Virus record (IMG/VR): IMGVR_UViG_3300046727_000202
Span: 1 to 31,138 of that record
Length of the DNA: 31,138 bases
Strand: one strand, 5' to 3'
Origin: a virus
Positions 20,931-30,172 of the stretch are shown in pieces. The notes beneath the pieces were generated by a model, which saw only the letters and a program-made list of their open reading frames with translations, had not been told where the DNA came from and made no database searches. The translations under genes and the position numbers were made by a program. The number at the start of each line of letters is the position of its first letter. Positions within the stretch are counted from its first letter, which is position 1.

Positions 20931-23104
20931 ACGCGCATTCCTCTTCTTAAACTGTAATGATATATGAACGAATTCACGGTGTATGGCTCCATGTAGTTCG
21001 TTCCTGATGCGATCTGAAACCGCAGGTTCTCCGCGACCCCCGTCATGTCGAGTTCAGAAGGCAACAAAGTCGCCCCGTCCCACACGAACTGCTCCCATAT
21101 AAATGTGTCCCAGGCCGCGATGCTGGTGAGGTTAAGAACCGTGGCTACATCCGGGAGTTGCGCGATCTGGGCGCTATTGTAACCAAGTTGATAGCCAAAT
21201 CGCGCCTCGGCGTATCCTTCGCCCTGAAACTCAATTGACACGGCTCGAAACCGCTTTAACACGCGCGGCGCGCGGACGGAGTCCCAGGCCGTGGTGAAAT
21301 ACGCCTCGAGATCCGCGCCATCGAGGCTCGTCCCGACATCGAGGTGATAAACATACCCATCCACGCCGCCAGCGTAGGTCGCCTCGATCTGTGATGTCTG
21401 GTTCGTCGTGTCGGTGCAGAATATCGGATGCGCGTAGCGAACCAGCGTGGCGCCGAGGTATTCCTGATTCAGCACCGAAACATACAGCGCATAGCCATCA
21501 TTGAAATACAGCCGATACTGGCTTTTCTCCCGATTGACCGAGGACGCCAGCAAATGCCCGCGCTGGCGCTGGATGAACGGCAGAATGTTCTTGGTCAGCG
21601 TCGCGGGTTCGAAGTTGCCGTAGTTAAGGGATGTCTTCAACGCGATCACGCCGAGATCGTCCAGAATGAACAAATCGAACATATTCTGAATGCTATATTT
21701 CTGCGCGCCCACTCCGGTGCTGAAACCGACGAAATTGAAGGTGGTGGGGTCAGTCCCATACAGCACCGAGAACGATCCGCGCAGCAGCACCGCGAGCGCC
21801 GCCGAGGTCTGGTCGCCCGGCAGCGTGATCATGCCGTTGACCACGTCCCCGGTGGCGATTTCCCCGCCGCCGTCGACCGCCGACCACCGGAACGGCAGCC
21901 CGGCGGCGCAAAACATGATCGAGGAACCCTGCGCCAGGAACAGGTAATTTTTGTGATAAGTGATATGCGACGGCTGATCGGGCACGGCGCCGGTTCGGAT
22001 CGGCGCGTAAGTCACGCCGTCGAATTCAAACGCCGGATTGACGCCGTCCGCGCCGTAGATCCGTCGCGTGGCCACCTGACCGGCGAAATTGGCCTTGGCG
22101 AATTCATATCGTCCACCCGGCAACGGCGCGATCGGAGCCTGCGGGCCGGTCAGGGTAACGGTGTAGCCGCCGGCCACCGTCGCCGCCCCGGCCAGGAACG
22201 CGCCGGTCGCGCCGACGATCACGAAATCGCCCACCGCCGAACCGGCCCAGGAGCCGCTCTGCCACATCACCCGTTGGATCGTGGCGGTCACGCCGCCCTG
22301 CGTCAGAATGGCGCCCTCGGGCGGTGGGGCGCCGCCGGAGCCGGCGGTGAACGAGACGAGGCCACCGAACGGCACCGCCGTCCAGCCGCCCGGGGTAGCC
22401 TTCCAGAGGCCACAGGCGGTCGCGCCGACGTTATCGCGGAACGCGAACACCTGGTCGACGCCGTCGAACACCATGCCGACCACACCGCGCACCGGGCCGG
22501 AGCCGGGCACCTGGTGAATCAGCGCCCGATACGAGTCCGCCGCCAGTGCCTTGTAGATCGCCGCCTGCTTCAGGCTGAGACGCACCGTCAGGGGCACCGC
22601 CTGACCGATGAGTTCGCCGCCCGGTGAAGCGCGTATGGCATGTATCTCGTCAAACGACCCCGTGACCTGGGTCAGCACCATGTAGGCCGGCGGACCTGTC
22701 TCCACGGCGATGACAACGCCCGTGGCGTTGGTCACATCCTGAATGACGGTTGAACCGACCGGCGGCACGATGCCGGCGAAACCGGCGATATCGAAGTCGG
22801 CTGAGAAGTCCGCGTTGAAATCGCCGGTCGAGGTCGTGGCCTCAATCTGCACCAGCGTGAACGAGGCGTTGGACGGCGAGAAGCGGCCATCGTACCGTTC
22901 ATAACCGTCGATCCGACGATAGCCGCCCTGCTGCGCGCATTCGAAGTTTATGGCATCACGCAACACGCCAGGTTGCAGGCGCAGCGTCGGGGTAAGCAGA
23001 TCGAGACCGCCGGGCTGAAAGGCGCCCTGCACCACGACCCCGCCAAGCTGCGTCTGCGAGTATTTTACCGCGGGCAGACGGGACCTGGCGGCGGCGCCAC
23101 TCAC
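20927..23104 (-). CDS. Large beta-rich virion protein, probable tail hub/nozzle type
   Basis: This is 725 residues from a GTG at 23104 that overlaps the upstream TGA (GTGA). A longer frame to 23326 exists, but its extra 74 residues are Arg/Ala-rich noise overlapping another gene. The mature-looking sequence starts near 'KYSQTQLGGVVVQGAF' and continues 'LRDAINFECAQQGGYRRIDG', an arrangement seen in phage hub-type proteins. Many beta strands follow, without a catalytic motif. By position (with the tail genes, before the S74 fibre) and size it may be the counterpart of the P22 gp10-like hub. That equivalence is inferred. Confidence 0.85.
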   Translation of the reverse strand: MSGAAARSRLPAVKYSQTQLGGVVVQGAFQPGGLDLLTPTLRLQPGVLRDAINFECAQQGGYRRIDGYERYDGRFSPSNASFTLVQIEATTSTGDFNADFSADFDIAGFAGIVPPVGSTVIQDVTNATGVVIAVETGPPAYMVLTQVTGSFDEIHAIRASPGGELIGQAVPLTVRLSLKQAAIYKALAADSYRALIHQVPGSGPVRGVVGMVFDGVDQVFAFRDNVGATACGLWKATPGGWTAVPFGGLVSFTAGSGGAPPPEGAILTQGGVTATIQRVMWQSGSWAGSAVGDFVIVGATGAFLAGAATVAGGYTVTLTGPQAPIAPLPGGRYEFAKANFAGQVATRRIYGADGVNPAFEFDGVTYAPIRTGAVPDQPSHITYHKNYLFLAQGSSIMFCAAGLPFRWSAVDGGGEIATGDVVNGMITLPGDQTSAALAVLLRGSFSVLYGTDPTTFNFVGFSTGVGAQKYSIQNMFDLFILDDLGVIALKTSLNYGNFEPATLTKNILPFIQRQRGHLLASSVNREKSQYRLYFNDGYALYVSVLNQEYLGATLVRYAHPIFCTDTTNQTSQIEATYAGGVDGYVYHLDVGTSLDGADLEAYFTTAWDSVRAPRVLKRFRAVSIEFQGEGYAEARFGYQLGYNSAQIAQLPDVATVLNLTSIAAWDTFIWEQFVWDGATLLPSELDMTGVAENLRFQIASGTNYMEPYTVNSFIYHYSLRRGMRV

Positions 23105-23319
23105 ACGGGGTTTACCTGTTTGAGCCGCGCCTCGCCGTGTTGCGACCCGGATTGCTGCGCGTTGACGGCGTCCTGGATCTGCCGGTGGACATCGACGATC
23201 AGTGGATTGACCTCTCGCCAGGGTTGGCCACCCAGCACCTCCAGCACCTGATTCCACCGCGCGATCGGCAACGTCACCGTCGCCGGTAGGGTCGATACGT
23301 CTTGCTGTGTTCCGCTCAA
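23101..23319 (-). CDS. Small phage protein of unknown function
   Basis: This is 72 residues if started at TTG 23319, which has GGGAG 8 bases upstream. A GTG at 23328 gives three more residues but sits too close to that site. Visible pattern: 'VTLPIARWNQVLEVLGGQPW' then a helix 'LIVDVHRQIQDAVNAQQSG'. Small proteins with this 'LP.A.WN.VL..L....' pattern are common near tail genes. The function is not known. Its TGA overlaps the GTG start of the large hub-type gene, so the two are probably coupled in translation. Confidence 0.75.
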   Translation of the reverse strand: MSGTQQDVSTLPATVTLPIARWNQVLEVLGGQPWREVNPLIVDVHRQIQDAVNAQQSGSQHGEARLKQVNPV

Positions 23320-23362
23320 TTCGCACACTCCCGTTGTTGAGTTGATCGATGGACGCTCCGGC

Positions 23363-23713
23363 TCACATCGCCGCCTGGCCGTTGTCGAGCGTTTTGATGT
23401 AGGGCGCGGCGAGCGCCCAGAACGCCGCCCACTGGGTCGCCAGTTGGCCCACCGCGTCGGCGTAGTTTGTTCCGTTCACGCCGGGTGACGCCGGGTCCGG
23501 TTGCACGCCGAAATTGTTCGGCGCGTAAGGTCCCATGCCGCCCATCGAGCCGGATTCGAATTCCGTGCCCGGCACGCCGCCATAGTCGGCCGAGGCGGTG
23601 GCCACCGCCTCGTTGAGACGCAGCACGGTGGTGTTGAGACCGGCGAGGCGGGAGACGACACTGTTGGTCATCTGACCGAAAGTCGTCTGATTAGGGATGA
23701 TCAACGCGGCCAT
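23363..23713 (-). CDS. Small virion-region protein, 116 aa
   Basis: The start is ATG 23713, with GGAG 7 bases upstream. The N-terminal half is helical ('FGQMTNSVVSRLAGLNTTVL'), followed by a Gly/Pro-rich middle ('GSMGGMGPYAPNNFGVQPDP') and a C-terminal helix ('AVGQLATQWAAFWALAAPYI'). No motif identifies its role. It is the gene directly after the giant spike and may be a chaperone or assembly factor for it, as is common for genes following tail fibres, or a small tail component. Confidence 0.82.
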   Translation of the reverse strand: MAALIIPNQTTFGQMTNSVVSRLAGLNTTVLRLNEAVATASADYGGVPGTEFESGSMGGMGPYAPNNFGVQPDPASPGVNGTNYADAVGQLATQWAAFWALAAPYIKTLDNGQAAM

Positions 23714-23735
23714 CAGGTTGCTCCATTTGTTGCGG

Positions 23736-26700
23736 TCATAGCATCGGTATCCAGGTCCAGGTCGGCGGGCTGGTGTAGGCGACCGCGATGGCGTGTTGCG
23801 GCCGTAGCGTCAGAATGATCGGCGCCGTCCACTGCGCCCCGCCCGTGAGTTGGAGACCAACGCCATTGACCGTGATCCCGTAGACGACGCCACCCGTGAT
23901 CAGAATTTCATTCGGATACGGCGCGAGATTGGTGACCTCGACGCCGGTCGCCGGAAGGGCGGGCGTGCCCGAGATCCAGGGGACGCCGATATTGTCCTGG
24001 AGGATGGAGAAAATCGGCGCGGGGCCGCCAAAATCGATATTGTTTATGTAGAGATTGTTGTGCGTGATGATCATGTTGGCGCAGTTCGCGTCGAGGCAAT
24101 ACATCCCGATGTTCAGGCTGTTACAACGGTTTCCCGAGATGATGATGTTCAAAACGCTTTGCACGACGATACCGGCGCCATAACGGTTGCCGCCGTAACC
24201 CAGGCAAAAGTTACCTTTGACGCTAGAGTTGTTGGCGTAAAGCAGCAACATGCAATAACCGGCGGTCGAATATGTCAGGTTGAACCGGGCGCCGGAACCG
24301 CTCCCTCCGGTGAACGCGACGGGGTTGGCGGGCGGTGTCTGCGTCAGACCTCTGTTGTAGACGCTTACGCCCGAGATGACGCCGCCGCTGACCGCCGTCA
24401 CCTGAAGCAATACCTGCGCGCCTTCCTGCGCGGCGGGCACGGCGGGCCCGGTCAGGATGTTCCCCACCGTGTAACCCGTGCCCCCGGCTGAGATCGCGGC
24501 GGCGGTGCATTCGGACTGCGGCTCGGTGAAATAGTTATCAATGATGGTGATGGACTCGGCCTGAAGGCTCGCGGTGCCCGCCACGAAGCACGCGATGGAG
24601 CCGAACGAGTCGATGGCGTTTTGCGTAACCGTGATGTAGGCGGGCATCACGGCGTTCGCCATCGCTCCCGGCTGGATCAAAATGCCGAAGTCCATGCCCA
24701 GAGCGATGTTTTCCGCGATAATGTTGCCCTGGCACTGGTTCTCGATGATGATGAAACTGACCGGCCCGGCGCCGTAAGCGCCCCAGGCGCAGTAACATTC
24801 CCTGACATTGGTCGTCGGCTGCGAACTCAGGCGGATGCAGGCGTCGCGCTGGCCGTAGGGCGACCCGGTCATCGGTGCGAAGCGGACGCGGGTGATGGTG
24901 CCGTTGCCGCCGATCGCGCTGCCGTTGGCGCTGGTGGTATCCTGACAGATCACCGGCCCGCCGAGGTAGTTCATACTTGAGGTGACGAAACAATCCTCGA
25001 TCGCATACCAGGCGCAACGGTCCAGATTGATCGCGTTGGCGGCGGTGCCGGCGAATGTGACGTCGTGGATGCTCACGAAATTCGCCAGCGTGGCGCCGAC
25101 GCCGACGCAATTCGCGGCGGTGGGGGCGATGGTCAGGTGGCTGATCTCGACATGCGCGTCGGTGGCGGTGGAGAAACTGAGCACGAACGTCCACTGGGTC
25201 GCCGCGACCGCGATGACCGACGCCGGACCCACGCCCAGCACTGAGACGCCAGCCGCCAGATAGATCGACGCGGTCGTGCGATAGGTGCCCGCCGGGAAGA
25301 AGACCGTGTGCGCCCCGGCGACGTTGACCGCGTTCTGGATCGCGGTGGTGTCGTCGGTCGAGCCGTTGCCCGTGGCGCCGTAGTCTTTGACGTTGGTATA
25401 GAGCCGCGCGCGGCTATCGACGTATTGTTTTGTCGCCGCTTCCATCGCGGCGGATGGATCGCGGCCCAGCACAACCGTGGTGCCGCTCACGAAGCTTAGT
25501 CCAACGTTGTTGAAAGCCGCGATCTGGGTGCCAGCCGGATAGAACCAGACCGCGCCACCAGCGATGATATTGAGCGTGCCACCAGTGATGCTGAAGCCAT
25601 AGCTGCCGCCATACATGTCGATGCCGCCGGTCAGATCGGTGGCGGTGTTCGACACGTGGTTGTTCAGCCAGATGCCGTTGAGCGTCGAGCGCGCGGCAAC
25701 CGTCAGACCGCCATTGAGCGTGGTGTTGCCTGACGTGTCGATGGTCAACCGTAACTGTGCCGCGCTCTCATCGCCGATGGAATAGCTGCCATCCGTCCAT
25801 GTCCCAGCGCTCCATGTGCGCAGCCCGTTGATCGTGCTGCGGTAACGCGCGCCGGTCCCGGCTGGACTGAGGATTTCCATCGGGTCGTTGCCCGACTGCA
25901 AATACATCCGCCCGGAGTTCCGCATGATCCTCAGTGGCGCGTCGATTGGACTGCCGTTGTCTCCCATGCGGCTGATCGTGAAGTCACTGCCGACGTTGCC
26001 GGTGCTCTCTCCTGCCGTGACGGTGAAATGCCAACGCCATAGCCCGTTGGTCTCAAATGAGAGCGAACGATAATCACCTGTCGTGCTGTTCAGGGATATT
26101 TGCGGGTTGGCACCGGAGAAGGTTGTGTGTCCGGTGACGTTGCCGCCTGTTAGCCTGAGGTAGGCCCCATCGACCCATGCCGTGGTCGCGAGGTCGCTCG
26201 TGTAAGCACCGTCGATGTAGAGGTTCAGGGCGCCGTTGTAACCAAAACCCACCCATCTTTGTGTGGCGCCAGAGAGGCCGCGATAGATGATCCCCATATT
26301 GCCGTCGAGGAAGACGTTGTGCAGGCCCGAGTCTCCCCCGACCGACAGCCCGTTCGCGAGAGTAAGCCCGTTCAGATTGAACCGCGCGACCCGTGACTGA
26401 TTGGCGTCTGTGTTGGCGTCGTTGGTCTGGTTGCTGACCCAGATGTCGAGGTGCTCACTGCCCCACGCGCCGCCCTGGAACCCGCCCCGGATCGAGGCGG
26501 CGAAACGCGGCGTCGTGTCGCCCGCGTAATCGAACGAGCCGTAGAAGCGGATTTTACTCTCAAGCCTGACCGCGCCGGTCGCGGTCGGGTTGAGCACCAG
26601 TTGCGCGGTCGTGGGCGTATCCGGCGCCGCGATGCCCAACAACCCCGTCATCGTGTCGCCGGTCACGTTGACCCAGCGCGCGTCCCCACCGCCCGCGCTG

Positions 26701-28292
26701 ATCGTGTTGGCCGTGAGGTATTGCAGCGTGACCGCTTCCATCGCGGCGATCGGGTCGCGGGCCAGTATCATGGGCCGATAGAGTTGGACCTGATCACCAC
26801 CCACCCTGAACAGCAGATCGGTGTCCGAGTAAAAGTCGTGTCGGCTCTGACTGCCGCCCTGCACGGCATAGTTCAGCGTGTAGGCGGTGACCGCGAAACC
26901 GTAACCAGTGCCGACCGTCGGACCCCAGAGCGTGATGCCGCGCGAGCGGTCATTGGGGTCGTTGCCGACGCCGTTGTTCAGGTTGATGCTGGAGTTCGAG
27001 GTAAGTGTTCCCCATAGCGTCACATCTTTTGAGAACGTCGTGGACTGGCTAAAGGTCACCAGCGGGCTGTCGTTACGAGCGTAGAAGTCCAGTATGACCA
27101 CGTTGGTCGCGCCAGCGGACCCCGTGCTATAAACGCCGAGATGATTGTCGGAGCCGACGATAAACCTGACATCGCCGCCGCTGGCGTCTTTGAAACTCAG
27201 GGCGCTGTTGTTGTTGGCGATGTTGAGTTGGCCGGTCATCGTGTCGCCGGAAACATTCACCCAGCGCGCGTCGCCCTGCGCGTTCGTGCTGTAATTATTG
27301 TCGAGGTATTGTTTTGGCACCGCCTGAAGGGGCTGCGTTGGATCACCAACCTGTAACAATAATGCGCCGGCATCAGTCAACCGCAGCCGCTCCAGCGGCG
27401 TCGCGGTCCCGATGGCCGTGGTGAGGAAGCTAAAATAAACACCTTGCGCGGCATCGGTGAAGGTTTCCGCCGCGAACGCCTGGATGACCGCACGCGCCGT
27501 ACCGTAACCCGTAGTGCCATAACCGGAGAACCGTAACCCGCCCATGCGCTGGCCGGCGGCGACGGCGCCTGGCGCGCCCGCATCGCCTCCCGTGGAGCGA
27601 GCCATGAAGAACCCACCGCCGCCTGACCCGCCGTTGCCAAAAGCATCGACAAGAAACATGCCGTCGTTGTTGTGCGCCCCGATGAAGCGGACGCTTGGCG
27701 CGGGCGGCGGAATACCCGGCATCACCGGGTTGCCCAGGATGACCAACGGACTTGATGAAGTATCGGCGATGCCCAGAGGGCCAGTCATCGTGTCGCCGGT
27801 CACGTTGACCCAACGGGCGTCACCCTGCGTATTCGTGCTGTAATTATTGTCGAGGTATTGTTTCGGCACCGCTTCTGTCGCGTTGACCGGATCGTGATCG
27901 AGATACAGGCCGACGCCCGTCCCCATGGTGGCGGTGGCACCTTGGAACAACATCGTGAGCATGCCGCCAGAGACGAGGTTGAGCGTGCCACCCGTGATGC
28001 TGAAGCCGCCCCAGCCGTCGAACAGCGAGATATGCCGCGACATGTCGGTGGGGTTCGACACCGTGGCCACGCCGAAACTCAGCCCGCCGCTTAACCGTCC
28101 TCCCGACAGCGGCAGGAACGCGCCGGAACCGGCGATCGGGATAATGTTGGTCGTGACCCCACCGGCATTGTCGAGGCCATAGTAGAGCGTCCGGTCAACC
28201 TCATTGAAAGCGACCTCGGACGACAGCAGCGAGGCGGGCGCCCCGGCGGCGCCCCCGGCGGGTCGCCGCTTGATGCGTAGCAGATCAGCCAC
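23736..28292 (-). CDS. Giant tail fibre/spike with C-terminal pectate-lyase-like beta helix
   Basis: This 1518-residue protein has its start at GTG 28292, with AGAGG upstream, giving MADLLRIKRR. That matches the N-terminus of the fibre at 28855-30141. The longer frame to 28319 is not needed. The N-terminal half holds repeats 'GDARWVNVTGDTMTGPLGI' plus 'AVPKQYLDNNYSTN', typical of fibre shafts. From about residue 960 there is a right-handed beta-helix start: 'VKDYGATGNGSTDDTTAI' then 'VFFPAGTYRTT', the signature of pectate-lyase-like tailspikes, running to near the end. Such domains often degrade host polysaccharide; catalytic acids cannot be placed by eye. The shared N-terminus probably docks it to the tail. 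Confidence 0.92.
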   Translation of the reverse strand: MADLLRIKRRPAGGAAGAPASLLSSEVAFNEVDRTLYYGLDNAGGVTTNIIPIAGSGAFLPLSGGRLSGGLSFGVATVSNPTDMSRHISLFDGWGGFSITGGTLNLVSGGMLTMLFQGATATMGTGVGLYLDHDPVNATEAVPKQYLDNNYSTNTQGDARWVNVTGDTMTGPLGIADTSSSPLVILGNPVMPGIPPPAPSVRFIGAHNNDGMFLVDAFGNGGSGGGGFFMARSTGGDAGAPGAVAAGQRMGGLRFSGYGTTGYGTARAVIQAFAAETFTDAAQGVYFSFLTTAIGTATPLERLRLTDAGALLLQVGDPTQPLQAVPKQYLDNNYSTNAQGDARWVNVSGDTMTGQLNIANNNSALSFKDASGGDVRFIVGSDNHLGVYSTGSAGATNVVILDFYARNDSPLVTFSQSTTFSKDVTLWGTLTSNSSINLNNGVGNDPNDRSRGITLWGPTVGTGYGFAVTAYTLNYAVQGGSQSRHDFYSDTDLLFRVGGDQVQLYRPMILARDPIAAMEAVTLQYLTANTISAGGGDARWVNVTGDTMTGLLGIAAPDTPTTAQLVLNPTATGAVRLESKIRFYGSFDYAGDTTPRFAASIRGGFQGGAWGSEHLDIWVSNQTNDANTDANQSRVARFNLNGLTLANGLSVGGDSGLHNVFLDGNMGIIYRGLSGATQRWVGFGYNGALNLYIDGAYTSDLATTAWVDGAYLRLTGGNVTGHTTFSGANPQISLNSTTGDYRSLSFETNGLWRWHFTVTAGESTGNVGSDFTISRMGDNGSPIDAPLRIMRNSGRMYLQSGNDPMEILSPAGTGARYRSTINGLRTWSAGTWTDGSYSIGDESAAQLRLTIDTSGNTTLNGGLTVAARSTLNGIWLNNHVSNTATDLTGGIDMYGGSYGFSITGGTLNIIAGGAVWFYPAGTQIAAFNNVGLSFVSGTTVVLGRDPSAAMEAATKQYVDSRARLYTNVKDYGATGNGSTDDTTAIQNAVNVAGAHTVFFPAGTYRTTASIYLAAGVSVLGVGPASVIAVAATQWTFVLSFSTATDAHVEISHLTIAPTAANCVGVGATLANFVSIHDVTFAGTAANAINLDRCAWYAIEDCFVTSSMNYLGGPVICQDTTSANGSAIGGNGTITRVRFAPMTGSPYGQRDACIRLSSQPTTNVRECYCAWGAYGAGPVSFIIIENQCQGNIIAENIALGMDFGILIQPGAMANAVMPAYITVTQNAIDSFGSIACFVAGTASLQAESITIIDNYFTEPQSECTAAAISAGGTGYTVGNILTGPAVPAAQEGAQVLLQVTAVSGGVISGVSVYNRGLTQTPPANPVAFTGGSGSGARFNLTYSTAGYCMLLLYANNSSVKGNFCLGYGGNRYGAGIVVQSVLNIIISGNRCNSLNIGMYCLDANCANMIITHNNLYINNIDFGGPAPIFSILQDNIGVPWISGTPALPATGVEVTNLAPYPNEILITGGVVYGITVNGVGLQLTGGAQWTAPIILTLRPQHAIAVAYTSPPTWTWIPML
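26647..27872 (-). repeat. Three 89-bp direct repeats inside the spike gene
   Basis: Copies lie at 26647-26735, 27235-27323 and 27784-27872. The last two are about 89% identical by eye, with a 32-base perfect stretch around the AATTATTGTCGAGGTATTG core. The first is more diverged. They encode the GDARWVNV-TGDTMTG plus KQYLDNNY unit. They could recombine and delete or duplicate shaft modules. Confidence 0.8.
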
Positions 28293-28321
28293 TACAACGT
28301 GCCTCTCGAAGGGAGACACAA

Positions 28322-28834
28322 ATGCCGACGCCTGAACGTATGAAACAATGGCGCGCCCGGAACAGCCGGACCCCCAGGTTTCTCTTTGCCGCGCACAAAT
28401 CGAATGCCAGAGCGCGCGATATCCCCTTTGCCCTGACCTTCGATCAATGGTGGACCCTGTGGCAGGAAAGCGGCCAATGGGAGAGGCGTGGCTGGAGACG
28501 CGGTCAATATGTCATGGCGCGTCAAGGCGACCGTGGAGGGTATGAACCCGGCAATGTGTCGATAACCCTCGCTGAACAGAACCGCGCTGATCGCGCCCGT
28601 AACTACCCCCCAAAAGGCTCCAAGAATCCGGCGTATGGCAAAAACTACTGGGCCACACAGGATGAACAGGGACGCGAGGCCCGCAGGGCAAAGACCATCG
28701 CGTTCCAGTCCGGCAGACCAAAGGGACCGCAAATGGCCGACCGGCTGTCCGCCACGGCAACCGGACGCAGAAGAGTCATCCGAGACGGACGAACCACATG
28801 GGCCTACCCTGGCGAACAAGACTATCCCGGCTGA
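28322..28834 (+). CDS. HNH/homing-endonuclease-like protein on the opposite strand
   Basis: This 170-residue protein starts at ATG 28322, with GGGAG 6 bases upstream. The basic N-terminal half has 'FLFAAHKSNARARDIPFALT', 'FDQWWTLW' and 'GDRGGYEPGNVSITLAEQNR'. This GYxPxNVxI-x-x-x-xxN pattern is found in phage HNH-type proteins. The C-terminal half contains 'GSKNPAYGKNYW', like a NUMOD3-type DNA-binding motif, and a basic segment 'RRRVIRDGRTTWAYPGE'. A full HNH triad is not certain, so it may be a degenerate or variant nuclease. It lies between two fibre genes with related N-termini and opposes the operon. Confidence 0.8.
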   Translation: MPTPERMKQWRARNSRTPRFLFAAHKSNARARDIPFALTFDQWWTLWQESGQWERRGWRRGQYVMARQGDRGGYEPGNVSITLAEQNRADRARNYPPKGSKNPAYGKNYWATQDEQGREARRAKTIAFQSGRPKGPQMADRLSATATGRRRVIRDGRTTWAYPGEQDYPG

Positions 28835-28854
28835 TTGTCGTTTCAACATCGTCT

Positions 28855-30141
28855 CTAAAAAACGCCGCAGTCGAACGTCACGTTGTTGATCGAGCCGCCG
28901 ACGATCGCGACGTTGGTCGCGTCCTGCGTGGCCATCGTTCCGAGGCCTGAGATGCCGCTGTTGGGGATGCTGGCGACCGAGGACAGCACCGACCCGTTGC
29001 TGGTCACGTAGCCCGTGGGGATGCTCGTGGCGCCCGTGCCGCCACGCGCCATGGCGATGGTCGTCGCGTTCCACGTCCCCGTGCCCACCGTCCCCAGCGT
29101 GACGATGCTGATCTGACCGACATAGTTGGTGTCGATGTCCACCGCCGCGCCGACTGCGATGCGCCCGGCGGTGCCGATGACATCGAAGCGATTGCCGACC
29201 TTGCTGAGGCCCGCGCCCGCCGTCGCGACCGCCGCCTGCGAGAACTGCACCCAGGTCACCGCGGTGACGCCGATCGTGCCGCCGGTCAGCGTCGAGGTGC
29301 AGACCCAGGAACTGTTCTGGTTGACCGTGCCCTGCGAAACGAACACGTAAGCGTTGGGCACCTGTGCCCAGGTGGCCATGTCGGTCGCGCGATTCCAGCC
29401 GGTGGCCGAGGCCACATAGATCCCGTTGTTGGCCTGCGTCGTCTGGTCTTTGACCAGGATGCGGTCGCCCGCGCCGGTCGGGTAGCCGTCAATGCTCTGT
29501 AACCCCGACAGCGCGATATTGACCGTCGTCGCGGCCTGCACGGCGGCCTTGGATGCCAGTCCCTGCGACGCGCCGTCCACGTAGTGCTTCGTGGCGGCGT
29601 CCGAATTGTTGCTTGGCTCCGCCAGATTTTGCAGCGGTTGGTTGTTCCAGTTGACCGGCGCGGTGGGCGCGGCGAACTGGTCCAGCCTGACCGCCACGAC
29701 CTGTGCCGCCGTCTGGTATCCTGACGGATTGCTCGCGGCGTAGCGGCTGGTATCGGTCGGATGGATGTGGTCGCCGTGCGCGTAGGTCGCCAGCACCCCG
29801 ATCGTCTGGGTTCCATCCATGGCCGGCGGGGTGACCGACGGCCCGGGGACCGAGGATGCCGCCGCGCGCGTGGTGTCGGTGGGATGCACATGATCGCCGC
29901 GCGACCACAGCGAGGCTCCTCCCGCGAACGCGGTGCCGTCCATCGCCGGCAGCGACGTGTAGGCGAGACCCTGCCCGCCGATGGCCGCGACGATCGAAGC
30001 GGTTCCCCCACCGCCGCCCGTTCCCTCGCCGTAATAAAGGATGTGGTCGACCTCGTTGTAGGCGATTTCCGCGTTCGCCAGCCCGGAGGGGGCGCCCGGG
30101 GCACCGGTCACGCGTCGTTTGATGCGGAGGATATCGGCCAC
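28855..30141 (-). CDS. Tail fibre protein with HxH motifs
   Basis: This 428-residue protein starts at GTG 30141, with AGGGG upstream. The N-terminus 'MADILRIKRRVTGAPGAPSG' followed by 'EIAYNEVDHILYYG' matches that of the giant spike. Two 'GDHVHPTDT'/'GDHIHPTDT' units (His84/86 and His125/127) resemble the HxH metal-binding repeats of trimeric phage fibres. The rest is Ala/Thr/Val-rich beta sequence with 'GDRILVKDQTTQANNGIYVA', a module common in tail fibres, and ends 'SINNVTFDCGVF' and TAG. It is probably a trimeric fibre or an adaptor for the spike. The gene's 3' end faces the plus-strand HNH-like gene 20 bases away. Confidence 0.9.
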   Translation of the reverse strand: MADILRIKRRVTGAPGAPSGLANAEIAYNEVDHILYYGEGTGGGGGTASIVAAIGGQGLAYTSLPAMDGTAFAGGASLWSRGDHVHPTDTTRAAASSVPGPSVTPPAMDGTQTIGVLATYAHGDHIHPTDTSRYAASNPSGYQTAAQVVAVRLDQFAAPTAPVNWNNQPLQNLAEPSNNSDAATKHYVDGASQGLASKAAVQAATTVNIALSGLQSIDGYPTGAGDRILVKDQTTQANNGIYVASATGWNRATDMATWAQVPNAYVFVSQGTVNQNSSWVCTSTLTGGTIGVTAVTWVQFSQAAVATAGAGLSKVGNRFDVIGTAGRIAVGAAVDIDTNYVGQISIVTLGTVGTGTWNATTIAMARGGTGATSIPTGYVTSNGSVLSSVASIPNSGISGLGTMATQDATNVAIVGGSINNVTFDCGVF

Positions 30142-30172
30142 TAGAAGATACCCCTATGTTCTGATGTCGTAA

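Noticed and set aside
20927-23326. Longer start for the hub-type gene (799 residues)
   Set aside because: The extra N-terminus is Arg-rich, lacks protein-like pattern and overlaps a more plausible small gene; a GTG at 23104 overlaps that gene's TGA in the usual way.
28292-29074. Minus-strand frame of 260 codons across the plus-strand HNH-like gene
   Set aside because: It is His/Arg-rich without recognisable pattern, and it overlaps the well-supported fibre gene at 28855 in another frame.
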